Of a stretch of DNA of 64,000 nucleotides, positions 28,401 to 37,797 are shown piece by piece. Under the pieces are notes generated by a model, which ran no database searches, was not told the DNA's origin, and saw only the letters and a program-made list of their open reading frames with translations. Each line of letters begins with the position of its first letter. Within the stretch, counting starts at the first letter, position 1. The DNA comes from an uncultured Roseovarius sp. (GTDB lineage Bacteria; Pseudomonadota; Alphaproteobacteria; Rhodobacterales; Rhodobacteraceae), in the NCBI GenBank assembly GCA_951812895.1, contig OX638333.1:1726366-1790365 (forward strand), given 5' to 3'. The translations under genes and the position numbers were made by a program.

Positions 28401-29135
28401 ATGAAAGTATTGAACTTGGGATGTGGCATCAAAACAAGCGACAAGCCCAATGTTGTTAACATCGATTGGTCTCCGTATCTTCGTGTGTCCAAAAGCCGAG
28501 TCGGAAGTTTTTTGGCCCCCTTGGTCCTTGACAAGAGTAGGCTCAAAAGGTTCCGCTCAATCCCCCAAAATATTATGGTGGCAAATTTGGCGAAAGGGAT
28601 CCCCTTTGGAGATGAAACGGTAGATGTCGTTTATCACTCTCATGTTCTTGAGCATCTCGACCGACCTGTTGCTCTAGCATTTTTGAAGGAGGCGTTCCGC
28701 GTTTTGAAACCAGGCGGGATCATTCGAATCGTTGTACCAGATATAGAAATGTTGACTCGAGCTTACTTGGATCATCTAGAACTATGCAAAAAGGAGCCTT
28801 CTGCGATACTAAATCATGAGGATTATCTTGCACCGATGATTGAACAATGCGTGCGCCGGGAAGCAGATGGTACCGCCCATCAAACGGGAATGCGCAGATA
28901 TGTGGAAAATAGATTGTTAGGTGACGCTCGCCAAAGAGGAGAAACTCACCAATGGATGTATGATCGTTTCATACTTCAGGCTGCTCTTCAAAGGGCAGGA
29001 TATCGAGATACACAAGTATGCCGGTTTGACGAAAGCTGGGTCGAAGGTTGGAATGGTTACGGTTTAGATTTGAATGAAGACGGCAGCCAATACAAAAAAG
29101 ATTCTCTCTATATGGAGGGGAGAAAAGGCGAATGA
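28401..29135 (+). CDS. Class I SAM-dependent methyltransferase
   Basis: About 244 residues. KVLNLGCGIKTSD opens the chain and VVYHSHVLEHLDRPVALAFL with LKPGGIIRIVVPDIE follows; the H-x-L-E-H block and PGG turn are typical of glycan-cluster methyltransferases with compact ends. The ATG at 28401 lies seven bases after AAAGG; the TTG five codons earlier is rejected. The next gene starts 10 bases after the stop. The acceptor is unknown. Confidence 0.8.
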   Translation: MKVLNLGCGIKTSDKPNVVNIDWSPYLRVSKSRVGSFLAPLVLDKSRLKRFRSIPQNIMVANLAKGIPFGDETVDVVYHSHVLEHLDRPVALAFLKEAFRVLKPGGIIRIVVPDIEMLTRAYLDHLELCKKEPSAILNHEDYLAPMIEQCVRREADGTAHQTGMRRYVENRLLGDARQRGETHQWMYDRFILQAALQRAGYRDTQVCRFDESWVEGWNGYGLDLNEDGSQYKKDSLYMEGRKGE

Positions 29136-29145
29136 GGGATTCGGA

Positions 29146-30078
29146 ATGAAAATCCTGATTGTTGGAGATCCGAACGGTCGCGATGACGAGGGGATGAAAC
29201 GGGTCAACAGCCATCTTAGATCAGAGCTCATCGCACTCGGACATCATTGTACCATCGACAATGGTCTGTCCTTGAAGGCCAATTGGGCGTCCTGGGACAA
29301 GATAGTGTTTACTGCGGGACCGACCCAAAACACGTTGCACAAAATTGCGGCCATGAGAATTATTCATCAGAGATCAGAAATCATTCTTACCGGGTTGATG
29401 CCTAGTATAACGGCCAAACGCAGTTTTGTACTCAGACGAAGCGTTGACAGGATTGTGTCCGAAAATCCTCAGATGCTGGCAATCGCTAAACTCAATGATG
29501 TTCCAGTCGTGCAGCAAGCAGCAGCTACATTTTCATTTCAAAAATTCGTGCGCGATCGTGATCGAACCAAACCGAAACGCGCCGAAGGACCACTTCGGGT
29601 ATTGCATGTGGGACACCTAAACGAAAAACGCAATGTAAATGAGCTCGCCACGCTTTGCAGGAAATTAGGCTACTCGATCACATTTCTGGTAAGCAGTACA
29701 GTAAAGGAAGAACTCGAGGAACGTCGACGCTTGGAGGCTCTGGGCGCAGAAATCATCTCAGAATATCAAGAAGATTTGTATGAGTTCTACAGGAAATTTG
29801 ATCTTTATGCCTTTCCTGTGAAACGTTCTGACGCAGCCATTGCGATGCCGCTCAGTATTATTGAAGCTCTGTTGTCAGGATTGAATGTCCTGACAACAGA
29901 CTTCGGAGAAGTATCGGCAAACTTTGGATATTCTTCGTGCGTACATATCACCAATGCCCTCGACAAAGTAACGGCGGCCCAACTTGAAGACCTTGCAAAT
30001 CGCCCAGTGATGAAAATCGAAGAACTCCGAAAATATGATACCAGACAACTTGCCCAAATAATCACCGGTCGGCCATGA
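29146..30078 (+). CDS. Glycosyltransferase, GT-B fold (GT4-like)
   Basis: About 310 residues from the ATG at 29146 (MKILIVGDPNG). N-terminal Rossmann half with a GRDDEGMKR loop; the C-terminal half has VLHVGHLNEKRN, EDLYEFYRKFDLYAFP and AIAMPLSIIEALLSGLNVLTTDFGE, the E-x7-E-type nucleotide-sugar site. It transfers a sugar to a growing lipid-linked repeat unit, donor unknown. It overlaps the next gene by four bases, so the two are coupled. Confidence 0.8.
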   Translation: MKILIVGDPNGRDDEGMKRVNSHLRSELIALGHHCTIDNGLSLKANWASWDKIVFTAGPTQNTLHKIAAMRIIHQRSEIILTGLMPSITAKRSFVLRRSVDRIVSENPQMLAIAKLNDVPVVQQAAATFSFQKFVRDRDRTKPKRAEGPLRVLHVGHLNEKRNVNELATLCRKLGYSITFLVSSTVKEELEERRRLEALGAEIISEYQEDLYEFYRKFDLYAFPVKRSDAAIAMPLSIIEALLSGLNVLTTDFGEVSANFGYSSCVHITNALDKVTAAQLEDLANRPVMKIEELRKYDTRQLAQIITGRP

Positions 30079-30680
30079 TTGTTACAATCAACGGTGTTGA
30101 CGGCAGTGGTAAGAGCACAATCCTAGAAGCAATTCGCGAATCTACGAAAGTTGAATTGTGCCATTACCATTCGCGACCCGGGCTCGTAATTCCGAAGAAC
30201 AACGCTAAAAAATACAACAAATACGTCGACCGACCAAATGAAGTTCCAAAACGTAGGCGCCACATGCAACTGGCAAAATTGGCATTGTTTTTATTCGAAT
30301 TTCAGCTCTTGGCGATTTGGCACAGGATTACATTTCAGCAAAAATTGGTGATCCTAGAGAGAAGTTTAATTGATCTATATGTCCATCCAGCACGATACGG
30401 TTTGGAATCTGGGCTCGTAGAGAGAACCCAGACGTTGTTGATGGAATGGTATGTAGATTTGAATATTTGTTTGACGGGTGATCCGCGGACAATTGCAGAT
30501 CGGAAACAGGAACTTGATGAACCTGAAATTTCTGACCTAAATAATCGATATCTGGAGATTCTTTGTCGTTCAAAAGAGAAACTGCTGGTCATTGACACGA
30601 CGACAGAGTCCGTTGCTCATGCCGCCGAAAGGATGAATGAGCGGTTGCGAAAAATGTCGAATGGGCGAGTTGTTAGATGA
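30075..30680 (+). CDS. P-loop kinase of the thymidylate-kinase-like type
   Basis: 201 residues. Walker A GVDGSGKST at residues 7-15, a Lys/Arg-rich insert (residues 45-65), LVILERSLIDLY where thymidylate kinases have the D-R-Y/S block, and a lid-like DPRTIADRKQELDEPE. The fold is that of dTMP/nucleoside kinases but the nucleotide-binding region is unlike housekeeping Tmk, and the setting is a polysaccharide locus. It may phosphorylate a sugar, lipid or chain end; function unknown. Coupled to the glycosyltransferase upstream (4-base overlap) and followed by a nucleotidyltransferase-fold protein. Confidence 0.7.
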   Translation: MIVTINGVDGSGKSTILEAIRESTKVELCHYHSRPGLVIPKNNAKKYNKYVDRPNEVPKRRRHMQLAKLALFLFEFQLLAIWHRITFQQKLVILERSLIDLYVHPARYGLESGLVERTQTLLMEWYVDLNICLTGDPRTIADRKQELDEPEISDLNNRYLEILCRSKEKLLVIDTTTESVAHAAERMNERLRKMSNGRVVR

Positions 30681-30759
30681 GTAACACATCTCGACTCATT
30701 ACAGGAATTGCCTGAATTGGATGGTGATTTAGTGGTTTCAGAAACGTTTTGGATGTGAC

Positions 30760-31644
30760 ATGACGCCAAACAGATTTTTGCAAAAACATGTTCACGATCT
30801 GCATGGGCTGCAGGTAGATTATGCCTTTCTCAGGAATTCTCAAGGTTATCCTGAAATCCTGACCGGTGATATCGACTTACTGGTAAAAATCACAGATTTG
30901 AATGAAGTCTACCAATACTACAAAAAGCTGCGCCGTGAAGAGATTCGTGTAGTCCAAATTATCAAAAGGCGTCGCGACCTTTATGTAATGCTATTTTTTC
31001 CGCAGGGTGGAGAGCGGAAATTTCTTGTGCTTGAGTATTACACGGGCATTGTCTTTCGGGGGCAGGTGGTCGTTCCAGGCGAACGATTCCTTAAAACCTG
31101 CGACGTTGATGGTGTCTGGAGACGGCTTTCGGATAGCGTGTCAATTTCCTACACTTTTTTTCACTATATTCTCTACAAAGGTTACCTTCCCTCGAAATAT
31201 CAAGAGGCATTCAACAAGCATACATTGGATGTGGGCATCATTGCCGAAGTTTTTTCCTTTATTGATGTTGCCCCAGATTCCGCTGAATCAAAATTAGTGT
31301 TAAAATCACCTGCCATCCTGCGAAGCCGCATCCTGAAGAAAATTTCCAGGATTGGGACGATTTTCAGCTATGCTAGGCAGTTTGCGGGGTTACGTCGAGA
31401 AGGCCTCGGCTGTGCGTTAAAGGTTAATCCCGCTGATACACAGGCGGTGATGGAGTTCGCTGATAAGTTTCACTTGTATCGTCCAGCGCATCGATATGTG
31501 GTAAAAAGTAACCGGTTTTTCTCGGCGCTCACGGCCTTTTTGATCTATATTCTAGGTGGGTTGGCGGTTCTACCAGATCCCAAGATAGTCAGGCGCGGCT
31601 CTGCTGAATTATACTTCGAGGAGAAAGTGGCCAGCTTGGGCTGA
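30760..31644 (+). CDS. Nucleotidyltransferase-fold protein (minimal GDxD), function unknown
   Basis: 294 residues. Near the N-terminus YAFLRNSQGYPEILTGDIDLLVK has the G-D-x-D of nucleotidyltransferases (G36, D37, D39), with an upstream YAFLR strand. The middle carries a RKFLVLEYYTGIVFRG stretch that could supply the third acidic residue. The C-terminal part is helical with a hydrophobic patch near residues 250-270. A kinase gene lies just upstream. A role in adding or removing a nucleotide or phospho group on the glycan is inference only. Confidence 0.6.
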   Translation: MTPNRFLQKHVHDLHGLQVDYAFLRNSQGYPEILTGDIDLLVKITDLNEVYQYYKKLRREEIRVVQIIKRRRDLYVMLFFPQGGERKFLVLEYYTGIVFRGQVVVPGERFLKTCDVDGVWRRLSDSVSISYTFFHYILYKGYLPSKYQEAFNKHTLDVGIIAEVFSFIDVAPDSAESKLVLKSPAILRSRILKKISRIGTIFSYARQFAGLRREGLGCALKVNPADTQAVMEFADKFHLYRPAHRYVVKSNRFFSALTAFLIYILGGLAVLPDPKIVRRGSAELYFEEKVASLG

Positions 31645-31660
31645 TCGAAACTCTACAATT

Positions 31661-32896
31661 ATGAACTCCAACAAGAAAATGACCACAGCCGCAGCGCTCG
31701 GTTGGATCGGGCGAAAACTACGTCTCAATCTCGTGCTGCGTGCTGATCCAGCGATATTGGACTCTGCACTGGCAAGTGCAATGAATCTGTTGTCGGTACT
31801 TGCAATTGGTGCAATCTACGGCGTTTCGACTCTTGGTGAGTTCTCTCTTGTTCTGATCTATTCGTCCTTAGTCTACCTTTTTGCGTACAATTTCATCATA
31901 ATCCCGGCGACAAGCGCTTCTTGGTCGATTTGCAAAGTCGAGTTTGCACAAAAAGTCTTAGTGATATCGGTGATTACGTTTACGCCCCTAACTCTGATGT
32001 TGTTGGCGGTCGATGAGTTTGTATTAAAATTCTCAGAACAAAACGTTTTTTTAACGTTCTTTTACATCGTTTCACATAACGCGTTCTTGACCTTGCGACG
32101 AATCGTACTTCACCTACGAATGTCGCGATACCCGACGCTGATTCCGCTTCTCTCTCTTAGTTTGATAACTTTGTTTTCTTGGCTGGAAATCTTTTCTTAT
32201 CAATGGTTTGTTCTGAGTTATTCTCTGTCCTTTGTCGTAATGATGGCGACCACGGTACTTGGGAAGTCAGCGCACGGTCTAATGTTAGATATCGCGCTTG
32301 CCATTCAGTTCTTGAAATTTTCAAGATGGATGGCTTTTGGTATTTGGTTTCAATGGTTGTCAGGAAATTTGGTGCAGCTATTTGTTCAGTACCATAATGG
32401 AACAGCGGCTTTGGGCGAACTGAGAATCTTGCTGTCGTCTTTTGGATTTTTGAGCTTCTATTTTCAATACCAAGAGATTGTGCTTGCAAGAGAGTACGGC
32501 AGTGAACCCAATCCTCGTTTTAGTTTGGCTTCTGTATTTGAGTTACGTAGGTATTTAGTACCAAGCCTGCTAATTCTCTTATGTCTGCCAATATACGCTA
32601 CTTACTCATTTGTCGTTGGTACGCCTTCATTTCTGGGTCCAGCACTTTTGTATGCGGTGTATCAGTTTTTTGTATTGGTTTCGATAATCATGCGAGTCTA
32701 CCTGCGTCTCATGAATGACATGCTATATTCATCCATCGGATACTTCACGATGGTCTTGGTTTTGCTTATGGCGGATTTCATTTATGTGGGCCCATTTCAG
32801 ATGAAAACTGCGGCATTCTTGTATTTTGTAAGTATTATCGCGATGGTATTTACACTTGCACTTGGTCTGACTCGCGTTTCGAAAAGGCAGATTTAG
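31661..32896 (+). CDS. Wzx-like polysaccharide flippase (MOP superfamily)
   Basis: 411 residues, almost all hydrophobic, with about 11-12 predicted membrane helices starting near residue 36 and few charged loops. Size, helix count and position just before a Wzy-like gene fit a Wzx translocase moving undecaprenyl-linked repeat units across the inner membrane. Wzx proteins conserve little sequence, so the call rests on topology and neighbours. The next gene begins four bases after the stop. Confidence 0.7.
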   Translation: MNSNKKMTTAAALGWIGRKLRLNLVLRADPAILDSALASAMNLLSVLAIGAIYGVSTLGEFSLVLIYSSLVYLFAYNFIIIPATSASWSICKVEFAQKVLVISVITFTPLTLMLLAVDEFVLKFSEQNVFLTFFYIVSHNAFLTLRRIVLHLRMSRYPTLIPLLSLSLITLFSWLEIFSYQWFVLSYSLSFVVMMATTVLGKSAHGLMLDIALAIQFLKFSRWMAFGIWFQWLSGNLVQLFVQYHNGTAALGELRILLSSFGFLSFYFQYQEIVLAREYGSEPNPRFSLASVFELRRYLVPSLLILLCLPIYATYSFVVGTPSFLGPALLYAVYQFFVLVSIIMRVYLRLMNDMLYSSIGYFTMVLVLLMADFIYVGPFQMKTAAFLYFVSIIAMVFTLALGLTRVSKRQI

Positions 32897-32899
32897 GCA

Positions 32900-34033
32900 A
32901 TGCGTCTAGAATTACAACACGCCGTAATTTTGTTCTTTGCAATGGTTTTTGTCGACTTTCTTGTTTTTGTGTTCAGTGGAGGTGAAAGCTATTATTCTGT
33001 GGGAGGTTTCGCTACTACCGGTTTTCTGGTGGTTCCCGCAGCTATGTACCTTTTGGCTTGTTTTGTATTTGCCTCTTCGACGCTACGCTTGATCGATAAG
33101 ACGTACGTGCCAAAACACACAACAACGGACAGACTGCTACCTTGGGTCTTGGTAATTATAGTGGTTTTGCTGGTGACCGGGGTTTCTGGGGAAGCCTTTT
33201 TTTCTATTGACGCACTAAGTCGTCAGGTGTTGTTCCAAGAAAATCAATGGATTCCGATGATTGTTTTGTTTACGCTGCCCATGGCCATGATGGCTGTTAT
33301 CTGCGCCACTTCTTGGACCCGGCTCATAATGTTTGTTTTCCTGGTAAGCTTTTTTTCCCTGACCGGTAGCCGAATTCATGTCATGGCGCTTATTGTAGCC
33401 CTTGTCGCAGCTCATTCAGACCGCAAGGTTAAATTGAGACATCTCATTTTCGTGGGCGTGTTAGGTATTTTTATTCTCGATTTCCTGGCTACTCTGCGGG
33501 AATCCGCGATGCAAAAAAATGATATTGGGGCGGGTCTAATTCAAATGTTTTCGACGGGGCACTATGCGACCTTTGACATTCAGACCTTGCTAATGCATCC
33601 AGATGAATCGTTAGCTTTGAGTCCTTGGTACGTGCTGATCGCATTGATCGGACCGCTTCGACAAGTTTTGGGATTGCAGTGGGTCCTGTCTTCGTCAGAG
33701 TATTTTACGGCAACAATGGATCCCGGGCGATATTATAGCAGTTTCAGCGCAGCGACGGTTGGTCTGAGCGGGGAATTGTACATGATTGTAGGCTGGTTTG
33801 GCGCCATCCTGATAGGTGTATTCACCGGGTTGGTCGCACTGCTAAAACGTTTTCTTGAATGGTTGTCTAATTTCAATCAGCAAATGCAGGTACTGCTGAG
33901 ATCCTTGGGTTTTTTGTATTTGTTTCTATTGCTGCGCTCTGATATGTGGATTTTTTTCGTCTATTTGTGGATTCAGTTACCCGTGTTAACCATCTTAGCT
34001 TTGTATTTCGCTAAAGCCAGGTCACGGCGCTAG
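32900..34033 (+). CDS. Wzy-like polysaccharide polymerase
   Basis: 377 residues with about 10-11 membrane helices and one larger loop near residues 225-295 (LLMHPDESLALSPWY, YYSSFSAATVGLSGELYM), as in O-antigen/EPS polymerases. It would join repeat units on the periplasmic face. SRIHVMALIVALVAAHSDRK precedes a helix, a common Wzy layout. The call rests on topology and on lying directly after the Wzx-like gene. Confidence 0.68.
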   Translation: MRLELQHAVILFFAMVFVDFLVFVFSGGESYYSVGGFATTGFLVVPAAMYLLACFVFASSTLRLIDKTYVPKHTTTDRLLPWVLVIIVVLLVTGVSGEAFFSIDALSRQVLFQENQWIPMIVLFTLPMAMMAVICATSWTRLIMFVFLVSFFSLTGSRIHVMALIVALVAAHSDRKVKLRHLIFVGVLGIFILDFLATLRESAMQKNDIGAGLIQMFSTGHYATFDIQTLLMHPDESLALSPWYVLIALIGPLRQVLGLQWVLSSSEYFTATMDPGRYYSSFSAATVGLSGELYMIVGWFGAILIGVFTGLVALLKRFLEWLSNFNQQMQVLLRSLGFLYLFLLLRSDMWIFFVYLWIQLPVLTILALYFAKARSRR

Positions 34034-34053
34034 TTATTTTAGGCTCAAACGCG

Positions 34054-35130
34054 ATGAAAAAGTTCATGGTTTTCTCCTCCGAGTTCGATTCCGAGAATGG
34101 CCAAGCGGTGGTTACTCGAAGGGTTGTGCAGCAGGTTCTTCCTGGCATCAGAGACGCCGAGACTTGTATCTATGCAGCCGGCTGCCGACCGAGGAGTATC
34201 CTCTCGTGGATAATGGCGTCGATAAAGCTTTGGCGTGTGTTGACTATTTCGGGTTCTGGCACAATCTACGTGGTGTGCTCTCGAACGATACCAGGTTTTA
34301 TCCGAGATCTTCCTGCATTGGTGTTAGCATTGCTTGGAAATCGCGTCGTTGTTCATTGTCATGGGTCTGATTTTTTCGATCTCCTGACCCAGAATCGCCT
34401 GTCACGTCTTGTGCGGTACTTCTACCGACGTTGTGAAGTCATTGTGCCATGTCGACACTTGAAGGATAGGGTAGAGAGCTTTGTGCTAAAAGTCCATGTC
34501 TGCGAGAATTTCTTTAACGACGCCGTCCCTTTGAAAACCGACCCCGTTGAGACCGACGCGTTGAGCGCGCGACTGATAGTGGTCTGGAACTCTAACATTA
34601 TGGCGAGCAAGGGTTTCTTTGACGTTGCAGGCGCCATTGATATTCTTGCGCGCGCGGGTCATTCGATTACATTTGTTTGTTTTGGGAAAGTACTGGGGGA
34701 TGAGGAAAAATCCGCGAGTGATGTCGAGCAGGAATTGTCAAGATACATGAATTGTCCGTGGTTTAACTATCTGGGGCTAGTTGAGCATTCACGGGCGGTT
34801 GCCGCACTGCAAAACTGTGATGTAGTAGCACTACCATCCCGTTATCGGTCAGAGATGCAACCGCTTGCTATCATTGAAGCTATGTGTGCTGCCAAAAGGA
34901 TCGTTGTCTCGGATAATCCAAATTTGCGAGTTACCGTTGGAGGTTATCCCGCGGATTTTATTCCAGCGAATGACATCTCGGCGGTAACGGAGTGTCTTGA
35001 GAAGCTTTGCAAAGAAAAGCATGAAAATTCGAATCAATTTATCACAAAAAATTTTGCTGCTGCGAAAGATGCAAAAACCCGCTTCTCGGCGGCGCGTTTC
35101 GATGTTGAAATGGCAGATATTCTGCTTTAG
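34054..35130 (+). CDS. Glycosyltransferase, GT-B fold (GT4-like)
   Basis: 358 residues. N-terminal MKKFMVFSSEFDSENGQAVVTRRVV is a typical acceptor-domain opening; VVVHCHGSDFFDL follows. In the C-terminal half, LIVVWNSNIMASKGFFDVAGAIDIL and CDVVALPSRYRSEMQPLAIIEAMCA carry the GT4 E-x7-E-like donor site. Donor and linkage are unknown. It starts 20 bases after the Wzy-like gene. Confidence 0.8.
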   Translation: MKKFMVFSSEFDSENGQAVVTRRVVQQVLPGIRDAETCIYAAGCRPRSILSWIMASIKLWRVLTISGSGTIYVVCSRTIPGFIRDLPALVLALLGNRVVVHCHGSDFFDLLTQNRLSRLVRYFYRRCEVIVPCRHLKDRVESFVLKVHVCENFFNDAVPLKTDPVETDALSARLIVVWNSNIMASKGFFDVAGAIDILARAGHSITFVCFGKVLGDEEKSASDVEQELSRYMNCPWFNYLGLVEHSRAVAALQNCDVVALPSRYRSEMQPLAIIEAMCAAKRIVVSDNPNLRVTVGGYPADFIPANDISAVTECLEKLCKEKHENSNQFITKNFAAAKDAKTRFSAARFDVEMADILL

Positions 35131-35283
35131 GGAACCGCTTAACATCAAGACATTGTTTTCCCTTCTGATTTGTCGTGATCGTGCTTGTACTACAGAATTC
35201 CTGCTATTGAGCAGTCATGTCGCGTACCCGCATGGTCCCATTTAAGATGGCGGAAACATTTCAATTTAATAGGAGTAGCAATC

Positions 35284-36270
35284 ATGAAAAAGACAGCACT
35301 TGTTTGTGGTGCAGGCGGGTTCATCGGAGGACACCTCGTAACCCGATTGAAATCGGAGGGTTTCTGGGTTCGTGGTGTTGATCTTGAGTTCAATAAGTAT
35401 CAGGAGAGCGACGCCGATGATTTTGCTATCGGCGATTTGCGCGACCAAAATGTAGTAGCTCGGGTTGTAGATAGGAAATTTGACGAGGTTTATCAGCTGG
35501 CAGCAGACATGGGTGGGGCAGGTTACATATTTACGGGTGAGAATGACGCAAGCGTCATGCACAATTCGGCAACAATTAATCTAAATGTTCTGGACGCTTG
35601 TCACAAAAGGAACATCAAACGAGTTTTCTACAGTTCCTCTGCGTGTATGTATCCTGAGTACAATCAGTTAGATCCAAACAATCCCAATTGCTCAGAGGAT
35701 AGTGCATACCCTGCAAACCCTGATAGCGAGTATGGCTGGGAAAAACTGTTTTCGGAACGACTGTATCTTGCTTACAATCGAAATTTTGGAATGGAGTGCC
35801 GAGTAGCGCGCTATCACAATATATTCGGCCCCAAAGGGACTTGGACCGGCGGAAAAGAAAAAGCACCCGCCGCAATTTGTCGTAAGGTTGCAACCTCTAA
35901 GGATGGTTCTTCAATTGAAATTTGGGGAGATGGCCTTCAAACAAGATCTTTTTTGTTCATAGATGAGTGCCTTGAGGGGACGACTCGGCTGCTCCGTTCC
36001 AGTTTCGAAGGGCCCGTAAACATTGGCTCAGAAGAAATGATTTCAATCAACGATTTGGCCAGAATGGTGATTGATATGTCTGGGAAGAATCTGGGCATTA
36101 ACAATATTGACGGTCCCGAGGGCGTACGAGGTAGAAATTCCGACAATCGATTGATCGCGGAAATGCTAGACTGGAAACCATCTCAAAAACTCCGGGATGG
36201 AATACAATTGACCTATGATTGGATAGCGTCAGAAGTAGGCCGCCGCCACAATCAACTTGATGGCGCATAG
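35284..36270 (+). CDS. GDP-mannose 3,5-epimerase (GME-like)
   Basis: 328 residues, closely resembling plant GDP-D-mannose 3,5-epimerase, which makes GDP-L-galactose and GDP-L-gulose. NAD site GAGGFIG at residues 9-15; SSACMYPEYNQL with the catalytic cysteine at 121, Y150-x3-K154, and GGKEKAPAAICRK with the catalytic lysine near 193; IWGDGLQTRSFLFIDEC and GPEGVRGRNSDN are hallmarks. The ATG at 35284 has AGGAG upstream; an ATG 33 codons earlier lacks a family-like sequence. The plant enzyme is slightly longer at the N-terminus. It draws on the GDP-mannose made by the two manC genes. Confidence 0.87.
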   Translation: MKKTALVCGAGGFIGGHLVTRLKSEGFWVRGVDLEFNKYQESDADDFAIGDLRDQNVVARVVDRKFDEVYQLAADMGGAGYIFTGENDASVMHNSATINLNVLDACHKRNIKRVFYSSSACMYPEYNQLDPNNPNCSEDSAYPANPDSEYGWEKLFSERLYLAYNRNFGMECRVARYHNIFGPKGTWTGGKEKAPAAICRKVATSKDGSSIEIWGDGLQTRSFLFIDECLEGTTRLLRSSFEGPVNIGSEEMISINDLARMVIDMSGKNLGINNIDGPEGVRGRNSDNRLIAEMLDWKPSQKLRDGIQLTYDWIASEVGRRHNQLDGA

Positions 36271-36276
36271 GCAACG

Positions 36277-37569
36277 ATGGCGAAAGATAAGGTCAGGTAT
36301 CCGACTTGGAACAAGCGGTTCACAGATGGGGAGCGGAAGCCCCGAGTTGCGATCCTATACCACTACATGTATCCCGACGATGTAATTAGTGCTCAACATC
36401 TAGATGGTTTAGCCGTCGATCTAGCAGCTATGGGATGGGAAGTTGAAGCGTTGTCGTGCAATCGTGGGTGTCGTGATGAATCGAAGAGATATTGCCTTTC
36501 CGAGACCTATGAGGGTGTACACTACAATCGAATTTGGCGCCCGCGATTTAGGCAGGCTACCTTTGCTGGTCGCTTGGCAAATTCGCTATGGATGACAGTG
36601 GCTTGGATCAGTTTGGCGTTGCGGTCAAGCAGGCGTCGACCCGATGTTGTTGTTATCGGTACTGACCCTATCTTTGCAGTTGCCACTGCTATCCCTCTCA
36701 AACTCTTCGCTCCCAAAATATCAATTGCACATTGGTGTTTTGACTTACATCCTGAGGCAGTGATTGCCAGCGGTGTAATATCTTCCTCCAATTCAGCCGC
36801 TCGCCTTGCGCGTAAAATTATGCGCGCTGGCTACTTGAGATGTGACATCATCGTTGATATCGGTCCGTGCATGAGGTCACTGTTGCGGCAGTATAAGCAC
36901 CGTGCTCGGGAAGCTGAATTGATACCTTGGGCATTGAAAGAGCCTCGGAAACCTGCGGAGGTCGACGCGGATACACGTAAGGAACTGTTTGGCGACGCTA
37001 AACTTGCAGTTTTGTATTCTGGTAATTTTGGAGAAGCGCACAGTTTCGAAGAAATCTTGGCCGTGGCGAGAAACCTCAAGGATGTTCCTGAAATTCACTT
37101 TTGCTTTGCGGTTCGTGGTAACAAGGCTGACAAATTGAAAAAGGCCATCGGCGCTCAAGATCGGAACATTAGCTTTGCCGGGTTTGCATCAATCGAAGAT
37201 CTTGAAAAGAGGCTTGGTGCCGCAGACATTCACATGGCATCACTTAGACCGGAATGGTCGGGTATAGCGGTACCGTCGAAATTCTTTGGGAGTCTTGCAA
37301 TGGGAAGGCCGGTCCTTTTCGCTGGACCAAGGGAAAGCGCTATCGGGCAATGGATTGAAAAGTTCGACATTGGTTGGGTTGTAAGGCTCGAAAATTCAGA
37401 CCAAATTGCTGAAAAACTGCGCCGCCTGGTTGATGCTCCAAATACCATTAAAAAACTACAGCAACGTTCACACGCTATTTACACGACAAAATTCTCCCGA
37501 AGCTCAACAACAGAAGGCTGGGATATAGAACTTAAAAAACTTCTTACGGATAGAGTTGGAGTGCAGTAA
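36277..37569 (+). CDS. Glycosyltransferase, GT4-like (WbuB type)
   Basis: 430 residues. RVAILYHYMYPDDVISAQHLDGLAVDL opens the acceptor domain; VLYSGNFGEAHSFEEILAVARNL, FAVRGNKADKL and AADIHMASLRPEWSGIAVPSKFFGSLAMGRPVLF make the donor half, the last being the WbuB-type P-S-K-F block. These often transfer L-FucNAc or related sugars, but the donor here is unknown. It starts six bases after the epimerase stop, so co-transcription is likely. Confidence 0.85.
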   Translation: MAKDKVRYPTWNKRFTDGERKPRVAILYHYMYPDDVISAQHLDGLAVDLAAMGWEVEALSCNRGCRDESKRYCLSETYEGVHYNRIWRPRFRQATFAGRLANSLWMTVAWISLALRSSRRRPDVVVIGTDPIFAVATAIPLKLFAPKISIAHWCFDLHPEAVIASGVISSSNSAARLARKIMRAGYLRCDIIVDIGPCMRSLLRQYKHRAREAELIPWALKEPRKPAEVDADTRKELFGDAKLAVLYSGNFGEAHSFEEILAVARNLKDVPEIHFCFAVRGNKADKLKKAIGAQDRNISFAGFASIEDLEKRLGAADIHMASLRPEWSGIAVPSKFFGSLAMGRPVLFAGPRESAIGQWIEKFDIGWVVRLENSDQIAEKLRRLVDAPNTIKKLQQRSHAIYTTKFSRSSTTEGWDIELKKLLTDRVGVQ

Positions 37570-37797
37570 ATTAGAAGAGCACAGTTTGGCGATTCATCAA
37601 GAATTTCCTAAGGTGATATACTAGAGCCTTCAACTTGAAATGGTTTGCTCTCTGAAAAACGAAGCGAGAATATCCAATCGCCAAATTCGGTAGCTAATGA
37701 TCTAGCAACAACATGATACGATGTTCCCTTGAAGGTTCAAGGGTTGGATCTCCCAAAGTCAGACATACAATGAAATTAACAGGAAGAGCTTGTAACA

